DNA of 64,000 nucleotides. Source: Pelecanus crispus (Eukaryota; Chordata; Aves; Pelecaniformes; Pelecanidae). The notes beneath the pieces were generated by a model. That model saw only the letters and a list, made by a program, of their open reading frames with translations. It searched no databases and had not been told where the DNA came from. Position numbers and translations under genes: made by a program. Shown piece after piece: positions 23,642 to 37,000 of the stretch. The DNA lies in NCBI RefSeq assembly GCF_030463565.1, contig NC_134644.1, positions 129,453,388 through 129,517,387 of the forward strand. Reading direction: 5' to 3'. How positions within the stretch are numbered: the first letter of the stretch is position 1; every line of letters starts with the position of its first letter.

Positions 23642-26600
23642 GTGAGCTCTTCTGTTTTTTAGTCTACTTTTTGTCTTTTTTAGTTATTGAGATGATAGTG
23701 TACGCTGATAGCAATGTACAGGTATCAGTTGTATTATTGTTATTCCTAAGGAAATATGACTACCTTCTAGCACAGCAAGCAACTAAGATCTTAGTGCAAT
23801 CTCATCTTCATAAGTTTGTTGTAATTGCTGTTCTAAGATAGGCTTTTCTGTATTAAAGGTGATTATTTTATTATGCAGATTTTAGCTGTACGTATTCCAA
23901 CATTTTGTCTTCTGGCTTATAGCTATAAAATTTCAGCAGTGCTACACCTTTCTGGCTGTGTCAGGTCATTTTCATTTCAAAAGCTGTAATTTGCACTATG
24001 TTGGGGATTTGTTTTTTTGGTTGGTTTTAATCCTATTTAAAAGTTGAAACAAAACCATTCATCTGCCTTTCATTCTCTGGCTGTTACTTATGAGGGTGCT
24101 CTCCTCCTTCAGTTAAGTTGTTGTCAGTATGGGTTTAAAATAACATTATATGAAGGAGATTCCTTCTAGACAAGCCATGTGTATTTGAGATGTCTGTAGT
24201 AGGCTGGTTCCCTTGGTAATTTAGCTTTGCTAAAAGTAGCATATACTTTTGTTATATTCGACTTTTTGACTCTTCTTAAGTACTTTCAGAAGTAGGAAAC
24301 CCTATATTTCAGAAAAGAATGCCAGAAATGAGATTACCAAAGAAATTATCTTTAAATCCTTTCTAGCTCCACAGAGTTTGTACCTGTATTTTTAAAATAA
24401 TGTAATAATGTTACATTTGAAAGTTTACTTTTCTAAAACTAACTTTGCCAATTCAAAGATGCTCTATATTTCATACAGCATTCTGTTGTGTGACAGATCA
24501 TTGAATATATGCCACTCAGATATAGAAAGCAAGAGTTAATAAAGATGAAGTTCTGATGAACAAGTTAGTGCAGGCTGAAAGATTAGATCCCTGCACTATT
24601 CCTCCTCTCACAGTGCTTTTGTGCACTGGTTTCATGTTGAAAATTTGTGCTGCAAATCATGCTTCATTCTTCAGAGCCTTCATCATACCACCTTCTGTAT
24701 ACATAGGCTAATAGTCCTATTTATAGTAATTTTAAGCTTTTGCTGTGCAACAGTGATCAGATTTTAATCTCTTATAAGCTTACCACAGTTGTTTAGTTTA
24801 ATATGCATTAATATGGTAAATCTCTCAATGAGATTTAAATAGGCTGTTGGAATTCCAAGATATGAGAAAAAGATATTACTAAAAGTGTAGCCTTGCAAAC
24901 TCAAAGGCATATTGAAAACTGGTAAAAACACCAGGATTTTTTTTTTCTTTTTTCTGAGACAATCTCTTAACCATTACTATTATACATGAATCTGTTGGCT
25001 GTTTATAACCTGGTTTAAAAGCTTTCATGGAAAAAAAGAGATTCTGGAAAAGCCAAAAGATGCAGATTGACATAGAGTAGAAAGTGTCATCATGTTAAAT
25101 TTTGGTTTATACCTTGTTTGTTCAACATAATCTGCTTCTCAAACTCCTTATAGATAATTCTCTCTGAATGAAAAAAAAGGTGTCTCTTACCAGTTTTGAA
25201 TGTGCATTTGTTTATGTGCAAGTGTTTTTGGAGTTTAAGTAGCAGATAATTTTTAAATTAAATCTTTATTCTAACTAAGAATAATTCTTAAGAATTAATA
25301 GTAAATATTGAGCAATATTTAAATAAGATAAAATGTCCATATGACATTTTGTAAACTAAAATATGCAGGAGTTACAAATATAAAATGTAAAATAAATATA
25401 AAAAACCAAAGTAAATTAACTCTGATAATCTATTTTTTTCAGAAATATTCACTGTCATATGTTACATATTTGTGGAGTAAATTTGCTGTAAAGCCTGCTA
25501 TAGTAATGATAGATATGGGTATGCATTGTGCAGTAATCTGTGGGTTTAGGCATAGCCCTGAGTAAAGGGCAAGTGCATCAACTGGTCTGCCAGCAGGAGT
25601 TACAGGTTGGATTTTTTCTGCAGCATGCCCTTTGCAGTTTGAGTTGTTCTAACACTTCTCTCTTGCAGAGCCTTTATCAAATACAGGATCTGTAGCTCTA
25701 ATTTCAATGTAACAAAGAAAATAGGAAGTGTGTGGAGCATAGTTGCTCATAGCACAGAGTCAAACAGTAGTGGAAACAATTTTCAATCCTTATTGCATCT
25801 AGGTAGTTTTCAAATGGCTAGGCAAGGTACATGAGCTTGGGGCTTTGTTTATTTCTGATTTCTTCTGTAACTAATTAAGACTTAGCATGTGTCATATTAT
25901 GTGAGAATATATTAGTGTTTTGGGTTGTCTTAATGTCTAGAAATATTCATTGTAAACCAGTATGGAATTTTTTTCAGTGTGTAAAGCTGAAGATGCCCAT
26001 AGAAAATTCAGACTTGTATCTGCAGTGTGCATCCTATGAGTGTTCATTCTTTTTCTAGATCCAAAACCTCTTGCTGCTTGCAGAAACATTTTAGGAATAT
26101 GTCATGTCTTCATAGCTCTGCAATGAAAAGACCTGTGGCATAACCACTGCAACTTACTGTATTACTCTGATTGGTTGATCCTAGTATTTCACCATGCTTT
26201 ACTGATAACTATACTATACGTATAAAATTATTTGAATTTCAAAATTAAGTCATTTAATCAAACTAGTGCCATCTTTCATAGTAGGGAGAATCTTTCCCCG
26301 ATATATAGTGAACTTAGTTGTCTTAACAGTTGTGGGCATTACTTTGTTGTCTTGTCTTCCATTAGTTATTAGATCTGGTGATATAGTTAGTATTCAGTGA
26401 TGCACAGATCCTTTTACCCAAGAGTCATAGAATCATAGAATCCATAGGAAGGACCTTTAAGCTCATCAAGTCCAACCGTTAACGTAACACTACCAAGTCC
26501 ACCACTAAACCATATCCTTAAGTACCGTATCTACATGTCTTTTAAATACCTCCAGGGATGGTGACTCAACACTTCCCTGGGCAGCGTGTTCCGATGTTTG

Positions 26601-26783
26601 ACAACCTTTTGTGTGAAGAAATTTTTCTAATACCCAATCTAAACCTCCCCTGGCGCAACTTGAAGGTCAATTCCTTTCATTCTATCACTTGTTACTTGCA
26701 AAAGAGACTGACACCCACGTTGCTACAGCCTCCTTTCAGGTAGTCCTAGAGAGCAATAAGGTCTCCCCTCAGCCTCCTCTAGG

Positions 26784-28143
26784 CTAAACAGCCCCCAGTT
26801 CCCTCAGCCGCTCCTCATAAGGCCTGTGCTCCAGACCCTTCACCAGCTTTGTTGCCCTTCTCTGGACATGCTCCAGCACCTCAATGTCTTTCTTGTATTG
26901 AGGGGCCCAAAACTGGACACAGTATTCCAGGTGCAGCCTCACCAGCACCGAGTACAGGGGGACAATCACCTCCCTGCTCCTGCTGGCCACGCTATTCCTG
27001 ACACAAGCCAGGATGCTGTTGGCCTTCTTGGCCACCTGGGCACACTGCTGGATCTTGTTCAACCGGCTGTCGACCAACACCCCCAGGTCCTTTTCCGCCA
27101 GGCAGCTTTCCAGCCACTCTTCCCCAAGCCTGTAGCGTTGCATGGGGTTGTTTTGACCCAAGTGCAGGACCCGGCACTTGGCCTTGTTAAACCTCATACA
27201 GTTGGCGTCGGCCCATCGATCCAGCCTGTCCAGGTCCCTCTGCAGGGCCATCCTACCCTCCAGCAGATCGACACTCCCACCCAGTTTGGTGTCATCTGCA
27301 AACTTACTGAGGGTGCACTCAATCCTCTCATCCAGATTATTGATAATGATATTAAACAGAACTGGCCCCAATACTGAGCCCTGGGAAACACCACTTGCGA
27401 CCGGCCACCAGCTGGATTTAACTCCATAACTCCATTCACCACAACTCTTTGGGCCCGGCCATCCAGCCAATCTTTTACCCAGTGAAGAGTACACCCATCC
27501 AAGCCATGAGCAGCCAGTTTCTCCAGGAGAATCCAGTGGGAAATGGTGTCAAAGGCTTTACTAAAGTCTAGGTAGACAACATCCACAGCCTTTCCCTCAT
27601 TCACTAAGTGGGTCACCTTGTCATAGAAGGTGATCAGGTTAGTCAAGCAGGACCTGCCTTTCATAAACCCATGCTGACTGGGCCTGATCACTTGGTTGTC
27701 CTGTATGTGCCATGTGATGGCACTCAGGATGATCTGCTCGATGACCTTCCCCAGCACTGAGCTCAGACTGACAGGCCTGTAGTTCCCTGGATCCTCCTTC
27801 CGGCCCTTCTTGTAGATGGGTGCCACATTTGCTAACCTCCAGTCAACTGGGACCTCCCCAGTTAGCCAGGACTGCTGATAAATGATGGAAAGTTGCTTGG
27901 TGAGCACTTCCTCCAGCTCCCTCAGTACCCTTGGGTGGATCCCATCTGGCCCCATAGACTTGTGTGTAAGTGGTGTAGCAGGTTGCTAACCATTTCCCCT
28001 TGGATTATGGGGGCTTCATTCTGCTCCCCGTCCCTGTCATCCAGCTCAGGGGGCTGGGTACTGCAAGAACAACTGGCCTTACTATTAAAGACTGGGGCAA
28101 AGGTGGCATTAAGTCCCTCAGCCTTTTCCTCATCCTTTGTCAC
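26784..28143 (-). pseudogene. CR1 ORF2 reverse-transcriptase remnant, frameshifted
   Basis: The minus strand carries three overlapping open segments, 28143-27922, 27955-27194 and 27494-26784, which are successive pieces of one CR1 ORF2 in shifted frames. RT motifs are visible: GPDGIHPRVL (27955 segment), HGFMKGRSCLTN, motif A DFSKAFD at 27548-27568, [12 protein letters not shown] and motif C FADD at 27291-27302, where the two Asp are catalytic metal ligands. Frame changes lie near 27955-27965 and about 27410-27430, and a stop at about 26784 ends the frame soon after LRELG, with the end of the coding region disrupted. The endonuclease domain and the start of ORF2 are absent. The copy cannot encode a working enzyme. 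Confidence 0.93.
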
Positions 28144-28290
28144 TATCTTCCCCCCCCGCCCCAGCCAATAAAGGATGGAGATTCTCCTTAGCCCTCCTTT
28201 TATTGTTAATGCATTTATAGAAACATTTTTAATTGTCTTTTACAGCAGTAGGCAGATTAAGTTCTAGTTGGGCTTTGGCCCTTCTAATTT

Positions 28291-28338
28291 TCTCCCTGCA
28301 TAGCCTCATATACTCAATATTCTCCCTGCATAGGCTCA
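28291..28338. repeat. Short direct repeat at CR1 5' edge (30-bp period)
   Basis: The motif TCTCCCTGCATAGCCTCA at 28291-28308 recurs with one change at 28321-28338. The first copy is in its proper CR1 context; the second is followed at once by non-CR1 sequence. This may be a local duplication at the truncation end made during integration or later slippage. Confidence 0.7.
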
Positions 28339-28377
28339 AGAAATATACTACAATCTGAAGTCTGAATCTGACAAATA

Positions 28378-28440
28378 GACAGGTAGATAGGTCAATAGAT
28401 GATAGATAGATAGATAAGACTCATAAGACTAGATAGGTAG
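28378..28440. repeat. GATA-type degenerate microsatellite
   Basis: About 60 bp of GATA/TAGA/TAGG units (for example GATAGATAGATAGATAAG) interrupted by variants, starting about 40 bp past the 5' end of the CR1. Confidence 0.85.
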
Positions 28441-30745
28441 GTTTAGTCAGTTTTAGTGTACCTTACTGGAAGCCTCTACACAGTTTCTTTCTGACTTTTT
28501 TTAGCTTTAGGTGAATCACTTAATTTTGAGTTTATTTTTGTGCTTGTAGAAGGTGAGAATATTATTCATACCATGAAAGGACATTATGAGTTTCTATCAA
28601 AGGCTGAATGTCAGCTTGTTGCTTTGTCCTGGGTTGTAAAGACTCCCATCTCAGTACAGTATAACATTGCTTCAGTCTTAGTGCTCCCCTATGGTAAAAT
28701 AAATCCATCCTCTCTGTGGTGAATTATCAGCATGGGAGGAGGTTGAGAAAAAAAAATCTAGCAATTCTCTTAAAAAATATCTCTCAACATCATACTGGCA
28801 ATTTGACTCAAAAAATGCAGCATGAACTTGAATGTAGAGGTAAGGAGAGTCCATTTTGTCTGTTCATTTACATGAGTTTGTGCTCTTTCTACTCTAGATT
28901 TATTAATTATTACTTTTCCAGTAGAGTCTCCTTTATATTTTACAACAAGACTTTTCAAAGGCTGAAATTAGGATTATGCATAGACAGACCTATGAGTTTA
29001 GGCTTCTGTCTAATTAATATGGTCCAACAATGCATAACTTACCAGTCCACATGCCTAGACTTTTAAGGGCTCACAGTGGATATGATTATTCCTAAGGCTG
29101 AAACCTAGTATATTTGTAGTCTGGAAACTAATGATTCTGTAACCCTTGTGTCCATTTATTGTCCAAACATAAAACAAAGACAGATAGGCAATCACCAACA
29201 TAACACTGTTCTTGTAGAACATGTGGACATTTTTGGTGGTTCTGGGCTTAGCAACTACACCACTAACAATCGACAAAATTTTGGGAGAGAGTGAGAGGCC
29301 CTGCTGTGAACTACTTCCTTTGAGCTACTACTAAGTGGCTCGGAGTAGGAGAGTATGAGTCAACTCAGTTGCATACTACGAAAAATCATGTATTGGATCT
29401 ACTGTTCTTACTGTTTCCAGGGTTATAGTGCACCAAAGCATACAGGGCCCATGGAGAAGGAAGAATTTCAGTCAAATGAATGCTGATATGTTTAAGATTA
29501 TGTCTCTGTTCTTAATGTTGTGAAAAAAGCACCTTAGGTAGTACCAACATCTGTGCTTACATATCACTAGGGTTTCTTTGGATCATAGCATCTGTTTTTC
29601 TCTTAGGAAGTAAAAATAGAATTAAATGAACATGGATATGAAATAATTTCTTATTTCTTGTATTTGGGGAAATTCAGGGAATGTTTCTAATGAAAAATGA
29701 TAGTTCGTATGTGCCAGTTAACGTGGCATTCGTGCATTCCTTGGAAAGCAACAGGAAAACTCGTGTAGAGGTAGGTAGGTATCAAGGCAACATAGATATT
29801 TAGACTTTGGTGGATTTTATGTACAGGTATCTACAATATGTAGCACGCTGTTTCAATTCAGCCATCAATTGCGTTTTGTACAAGACATCTTTTTCCAGCA
29901 GAACGACATGACATGGGATGTCCACGTGCACTGCATTGTATCTTTTGCTTCCCCCTTTTCACTGCATTCATAGCAGGGCTGTAACTGTGCTAGCTCTCCA
30001 TAAGTCATATATGTTATATGACACTGAGAGCGTAGGGATTGTAGTTGCTTAACTGCAATCATGTGCAGCAGATGAAACTCTTATTCTGATTCTTTGCTTT
30101 AAAACCGGTTTCATTCAGACTGATTTTTAAAACCTGTTATGAATAGTTTTGGTAATGTTTGTCGTAAATGTTTTTAAGCAGAAGAACGAGCATATTGTAT
30201 TTGTAAGACAGGACTGGAAACCAAATGATCTGAAATCTCACTCCATCTTGACTTTGCAGATGTGTCTTTTCATAAATTATGTTTTTATTCTATCTTTGTT
30301 TCCTTAACTGTAAAACAGAGACCTAGAGTATTATCAGGTTTAGCTCACTGAATTATATGAAGTACTTCAGAATCTGTTATAGAAAAGGATCTCTACATTA
30401 CTGTTGTGCTGTTTGGTGATAGTGATAACAGCAACCTGCAAATACAGATTGCCACCTTCTCATATTATGTGGCAGAGATCCTGTACTGTATAACTCACAG
30501 CACAGCCATTTAATCCTTTCCCCTCTAGACTGAATGGCGACTTTAATTACTGAAGCTGCATAGTCAGCACTTCTAAGAGAAGACCATAATCAATCTGCAT
30601 TTTGTAACTTTTGAATTTGAAAGTGAAATGTAAACTTTTTGGAAATCCTATATTACCTTCATAAGAAGAGGCCAAGTTATTACTTTTTCCATACAGCTAC
30701 TGTTTTCTATTTGAAACTTGGGTAATAAAAAAGTGCTAATGTCAC

Positions 30746-31034
30746 CTTAGCTATGCTGGTGCAATTAATGAAAACATCTGTTACAATGTATTTACAATGT
30801 CCTTATTGTTCATGAAATTTGGAGCTAATTATAATCTGTCAAATATTTCAGCATTGATTTGAAATAAGTGTCCATCAAGTGGAAAAGAACCTAGCTACCC
30901 TGGTGCCATTAATGAAAACATCTGTTACAATGTATTTACAATATCCTTAATGTTCATGAAATTTGGAGGTAATAATAATCTGTATAATATTTCAGCATTG
31001 ATTTGAAATAAGTGTCCATCAAGTGGAAAATAAC
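30746..31034. repeat. 144-bp tandem duplication in intron
   Basis: Two adjacent copies of an AT-rich 144-bp unit: copy 1 about 30746-30889, copy 2 about 30890-31034. For example ATTAATGAAAACATCTG begins at 30764 and again at 30908, and CAAGTGGAAAA ends at 30886 and 31030. The copies differ at roughly a dozen positions, so the duplication is not brand new. The unit has no ORF and no recognised repeat family. Confidence 0.92.
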
Positions 31035-34000
31035 TAGCATGTGTAAATAGTTTACTGTTTTTTCCTGTGTGGTGGAAATTCCTTGGGCTAGGATATATCC
31101 TGGAGCAGTATTCTTAACATGTATTCAGCTGCTTTTCTAATCTGGTTTTACCTATAGGTTTTTAGTGCTTGAAAAAGTAATTTTTGTGCCAAACTCAGTA
31201 AAGGCTTGAAGTTACTCAAGCACTATGATGTTAGACTTTTAAAATACATTAATGTGTTGCTTGTCTTCCTAACATATTTTAATTTCTTTTTCTCAAGATA
31301 CCTGTAGATATATTAGTCATTTTATTAAGATTTAATCTTTTAAAACTAATCATCAGTACTACTAAGTTTTAATAGACAAGGGTAGAATATGCTGGCATGA
31401 CTAATACCCAGTCTATATGATTAATATTATTGTTTCCTTATTACATAGCTATGGTCCTCAAAGCAAAACTCCATTAGGGTTTAGTGGGATAGAGCGAAAG
31501 ATTGAATCACCAGTTAACAGTGCAACATCCTTCAAATAACTGGCATTGGTTCCTCCTTTGTCGTGCAGCTCAATTAATGCTGAAAGTCTGAGCTGCAAAG
31601 AGAAGAGACAACTGAGCAGCAGATTTAAAGTGTGTACCATTGGACATGCTTTCGTTTTGACCTTGTTTACATTGATATTTTACCATAAAGACTAGGGTTT
31701 CTTTGCCTACTTAGGAAGCAAATGGAAATATTTTCATATTTGTTTGTACATGTGCATATTTTACCCTCCAGAAGACTTTTTGAAAGATTTCATTCTGCAC
31801 AGCATCTTCCAGTTGTGGAGCTATACCTCAGTTTGACTTTGGTACAGGGACTCCATTTTTTCTTCGCTGTGCATGGAATCATATAGGTGTAATACTGTAC
31901 CATAATTAAAAAATAAGAAAATGGGGCTGGGTCTCTGGTAGAGCACCAGAGTCCCAATTATTTTAAATCTGTTTCTGTGTGGTTTATATTTTAAAAGGCA
32001 TAGTCCACATTGGCTAGGGGTTTTGAGTTTTTTGATTTACTTGGACAAACTACTCCGTAATAATCTAGATAAGAATAGCACAGAGAGTATCAAAAGGCAT
32101 AGGAAATAAACACACACAAAGCACTCTGATTTAATGTAGAAAACCCAAAACCTTCTATAGGCATAAAAATTATCTTCCATGGTCACTATTAAAAAAATTT
32201 CATTTACCCATGTGGACTAGAAAATACTGTCCAACTGGCAACAGTAGTGTTTTCTTTAAACAGGTAACAACCATGTGGTATAGACTGAAAGCAAATGTTC
32301 AACTCTAAAAGGCAACCTCTACATTTCTTATGGCTTGACATGGGCCCAAGAGAGCACATTGAACAAAATAGAGCATGTGTACTGATTTAGCTAGCCAGAC
32401 GGAGTCATAAATAAGAGGTGTGCTGAAAGAAGTGCAAATGTGCACACACATAGAGTCTTCTGACATTTTCCCAGCAGTTACAATACCTGATTTAACTTTT
32501 CAGAATTGTCATTGTTCTGGCTATAGTAAAATCAGATGGGTGCCAGGAAGAAACTTTATCCAGGGGTTATCTAACACCTGTACATATTTTTAGGTCTTTT
32601 TTTTTTTCTCTACAATGGGTCTTTATCTTTTGACAGTTTGTTCGGTGGAGGAGGAAGAGGAAAGAATGGACTCTATATATTTTTCAATAGTATCCAGTGT
32701 TGGACTGTTCCAGCCAGATACATGGAGGTGTCCAGATGGCCCACCCCATACTTCTCAACCACTAGTATGGTACAGTATGGTACTGGTGTTTTGGTATCTG
32801 TTTGTCAGCACTGGGCCTATTTCTAGATGTATACTTTTTTCTTAGCACTGCCCTCATAGTACTTGTGTCTTCCTACAAGTTCAGTTTGGTACTGCCTGTT
32901 TCCTGTTAGCTGTTTGGCAACACTGTGGCCAGTAAAACAGCTTGCAGTAGTAAGAGGTTCACTAATCACAAGAAGAACTTCGGTGCAGGTGTGGTTACAG
33001 AGGGAAGAAACTCCTCATTAAAAATTACAAAGGTTACCCATTCTTTAGATTTTACTGCAGAGACCTGCAGGAGTTGTTGCTTCCCTGTGCTGTTAGTACT
33101 TCGCCGAGCGAAATGGAGGATAGTCAGTGCTCAGACTGAAACAGCATTACCAGGATAATGACATATATCTTTAAATGAGGTCTAGCAAATGTACATAGCT
33201 CTATTCCACTTCACATGCCCTTGTCAAGCCAGTACTGATTCAGAATAATTCAAAGGTTCTAATTATGCTGACCTGTTAAAAGGAAAGTTCAAGGGAATGC
33301 TGTACATCAAAGAACTCCCATATTTTAACATATTGGTGTGCAGTAGAAAGTACTGAGGATATTTCTAGATTCCCCGAAATACTGCAATACCTTCCCTTCT
33401 TACACTATTCTGAGTAGAATGTATTTACATATTAAATGGATAGACGTACATGTTTCGCAAAATCTTCACCGTATCTCAGTTTTTTTAAGGGTTTGTTGAC
33501 ATCTTTTGTTCAGTCATATTTACATGAAAAATCTAATACAAAACACATTCAAAATCCCCTATGCACTTCAAGTCATCATATATTATTTCTGAATTAATGA
33601 TTGCAGAGAGAAGTGTTGGTGAGAGCTAGCATTTACTGTAATGAATGCTAACAGGTTACATATTTTATTTAAACATCTTTCATCCTGAAAGATTAAAAGG
33701 TTTTACAGACTGTATAAAGCATCTTTCCAGTAATCAGTAAGTGAGGTTGTAGAGCAAAATGGATCACCTGCGCAACAATGGCAACAACAGCAAATCTGTG
33801 AGACAAAGTATTATTTTTTTCCAATTAAAGCACCGGGACCTTTGGAATTTGGCAATACCAAGACATTTAAATTTTTACTTTTACTGCTGCAACTACAGCT
33901 TTTAATATCCCAGGAGGTGTCAAAACCAAAATCTTTATAGCTCAACAGCAAAGTGCTGTCTAAATGGGAATGTGCTTTTTTGAATCATCTTTCTGTATAG

Positions 34001-37000
34001 ATGTTCCTTAGGTAGCTTTGAGTTATGTAGCATCAGCACTCTTTAGCTTATTTTCTGAATTTTTGTAGAAACTGACAGCACAGAGAAAATTGTAAACCCA
34101 GAATTATTAAGGTTTGAGGGGCCAAGACTTTCTAAAAGTGAGGCCTGTAGTTTGTGCATTCATTTGTGTTATTCTGACATATTCATCTAAGAACAAGGTA
34201 ATAGAATTTTACAAAGCATTTTGTTTTTATTTTATTGTTGATGTTGCAATTTTTGCTTCAGAAAACACATCCATTCTATATAACATTCTATAAATTATGT
34301 TTTTTATAAGACTTTATAGTCTCAAATGGTAATTAACTGCTGGCAAGAATGGATTTCCATGGGGTTATTGCCTAATTAGGGAAATAGGAAAAGGTAAAAT
34401 AAGGATTGCAATGGGATAAGTAGTCTGATCATTTTGGATGAATATATCATATCTATGCTTAAATTTGAAAGTCGTGAAGACCTCGTGCTATAAACTGCTT
34501 AAACCTGTAATTCAGCACATTTTCATCATTATGCTGAAATAGAAATTCACTTTTTTACTTCCTTGGATTATATGTTAATCTCTTTTCTTTCCAAAATATC
34601 TGTAAACGTCCTCCAGTTAATTAATATCCATTGTGAATACCTCCAAACTCAGTTTTGCCAAGATCCTTAAAATTAAGATGCTGATGAAAATGGTCTTAAA
34701 AATGTTGAGACAATATTATTTGTGAAAACTTCATATTACAGGATAACTGTGTTGGATCCAAGTCCAGCAAAATATGTATGTATTTGCCTAAAAGTATGAA
34801 TTTAAGTATTTTACTAAATTGGGGACTTCCTTTTTTACAAATATTTATGAAGAACAGTAATTTTCTCAACTTCAGCTAGATGCAGTACAATTATTCTGCA
34901 GCAGAAAGGCATGCCACTGCATTAAATGGCATGATTCTATGAAAATATGTTCTTATGCATTTTCTCAGCTGAAAACTTTACAACTGAGTACATTCCCTGA
35001 AGTGCTAAAAGATCTTTCTCGGAGACAGGATTGAGATTCTCAGAGATTAGATCCTGAGCTGCTGAGAAGCTTAGTAGAGTTAACTGCATATATTGATCTA
35101 AAACATTACTTCAAATACAAATTTTTCCAAGAATTATTCTTTATGTCATTGTGGAGCTGATAACATTTAGAACTGAACAAATAGGAGTAGGCTTGTACAT
35201 TAATATTTATTCAAATTTAGAATTAAAATTTGATTTCAAACTCTTTAAGACCATTTTGTATTAATTTTTCATGAGCATTTATATGCTGGTGCTTGATTAG
35301 TGTGACTATTCATGAAAAGTAAATGTTAAGGTCATATTTGCCAACAGCAAATTTTATATTGAATATGTAAATGTGAAATTTGCCACTAGCTGTGTGTTTG
35401 ACCCCAGCCTTGCAATGGGATTAATGTGAGCAAACTCTTATTCTGGGACTGATCTTTCTTTTTTCCCCCAGAACTGGGGCTCTACTTAGTCAGACAAAAT
35501 ATTCAAGCCATGTTTTCAACAATCTTAGACCTATCTTTGTTCATAAAAGATTTAAAAAATTAAGAATGTACTTCAAAATGCTGTGTCAACTGGATGACTT
35601 TCACGCTTCAAACATTAGGAACAGAAACAATAGCTGACAGGTTATGTGTACGCATTTTGAATATTACCAATGATCTTCTCACAAATTGCATACATAAAAA
35701 CTGTACTTGTTTAGTAAATGTGTTAGAAATTTCATATGGAACTCGACTGTGAGAGCACTTATTCTGGCAAATTTGAAGTGTGGGAACAGTTTGACTGAAG
35801 GAGCAGGGGATTCGTATATATTTAATAGATAAACAAGCAGCTTCATTATTTTGTTAATAATCAGGGCTAGAAAACTCAGACCTTCAAGTTCATTGCTATA
35901 ATGAAAAAAAAAAAAGTGCAGTATGATCAACTGTGAAAAGAAAGAACTTCAAATTCTTTAAAATGGACAATCTGATTGGAATTATTTCCTCCTACTGAGG
36001 AACACACATTACCTGCAAAATTTGGAGACCTTAATTCCAAGTTATTGTCCAGTTTCTGTTACAGCTTACTAGAAAATGCATGAGATGGAGACTCCTAAGT
36101 GACTAAGTCATTCTTCTAAGGTTTTCCTGACTGCTGAAATATGGTTACTGGTTTTGAGAGGCCATACACAACATTTTTCTTCAATTCAGCTTATGATTAT
36201 CTGCTAGAATATGTTATATTCTCAAAGACTGTTGGATAGCTCATACACTATACTTATTGTTTTCTAGAACAGTGAATGCATTATCATGCACTGTACGCCA
36301 TAATACCTGCAGGCCACAAGCAAAATCTTAATGTTCTATAAAAGAGAGATTGTTATTATTACCTTTTGTGTTGGTTTTCCCATTTAGTTTGTGAGCACTT
36401 TCATGGCTGAAGCTTTGGCCTATATCCAGCAGTGAGTGTTTTTGTGGCAGCTTTTGTCACCAGAAAGTGGCATTGCAGTATAACCTGTCTTTTTGCAGAT
36501 TACTGGATGGTAATTAAAACCTTGCTTAAAGATATGTCAGGGAAATCTGTGATAGAATATTTAGTATGGTGTATATTATAGTATACTATACCCTAAATAG
36601 TCTTCATCTTTTTCTAGTCCAAAAGAATGTCTCATTAAATTTCTCTGCTTTCATTTCAAGACAGTTTTACCCATCTTTTGCTATCTAAAATTCTTGTGAG
36701 AGAATAGCAATACCAAGAATTGGTTGGTAGCCTACAGAGAATTAGTAAACTATGGTTCTGGATTATTCTTACCACTTTAGTGGGTTTTAGTCCAATATAA
36801 TATAAAATGATGCTATTGCATGGATACTAAAGATAGATTTCACAAGGATGTTGTACAGATATGATGAGTAGGAGGAATTTCTAACATATTATCTGTGTAT
36901 TAAAATACGGCTTATATTTTGCTTAAAATTAAAAAAAAAATCTTTGAATTTTTATGTCATGGATCCTTGAAGGTAAATGTGCAAAGCCTCTGGGGCTTGC

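Larger units (their letters stand above)
26425..28340 (-). mobile_element. CR1 LINE retrotransposon, 5'-truncated, antisense to SNTG1
   Basis: About 1.9 kb of chicken-repeat-1 (CR1) non-LTR retrotransposon on the minus strand. The 3' end is at the low-coordinate side, where the minus strand ends in the octamer-like GATTCTATGATTCTATGA typical of CR1. Moving up in coordinate come the 3' UTR (26425 to about 26783) and then the reverse-transcriptase part of ORF2. The element stops near 28308-28340, after which the sequence is unrelated; this is the usual 5' truncation. CR1s spread by target-primed reverse transcription and often leave no clear target duplication, and none is evident here. The clear coding similarity suggests a moderately young copy. 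The antisense orientation avoids placing its 3' end signals in the SNTG1 transcript. Confidence 0.95.

Noticed and set aside
26826..27377. 183-codon plus-strand ORF
   Set aside because: It is the reverse strand of the CR1 reverse-transcriptase region, whose real coding strand is minus; the plus frame has no family similarity.
28716..29066. 116-codon plus-strand ORF after the CR1
   Set aside because: Lys/Phe/Tyr-rich translation of AT-rich intron with no motif and an antisense frame of similar quality; judged random.
32615..33158. Cluster of ORFs with a Gly-rich start (FGGGGRGK)
   Set aside because: Different frames compete over the same bases. The Gly run comes from a GGAGGA-rich patch, and no P-loop context (following S/T and hydrophobic strand) is present.
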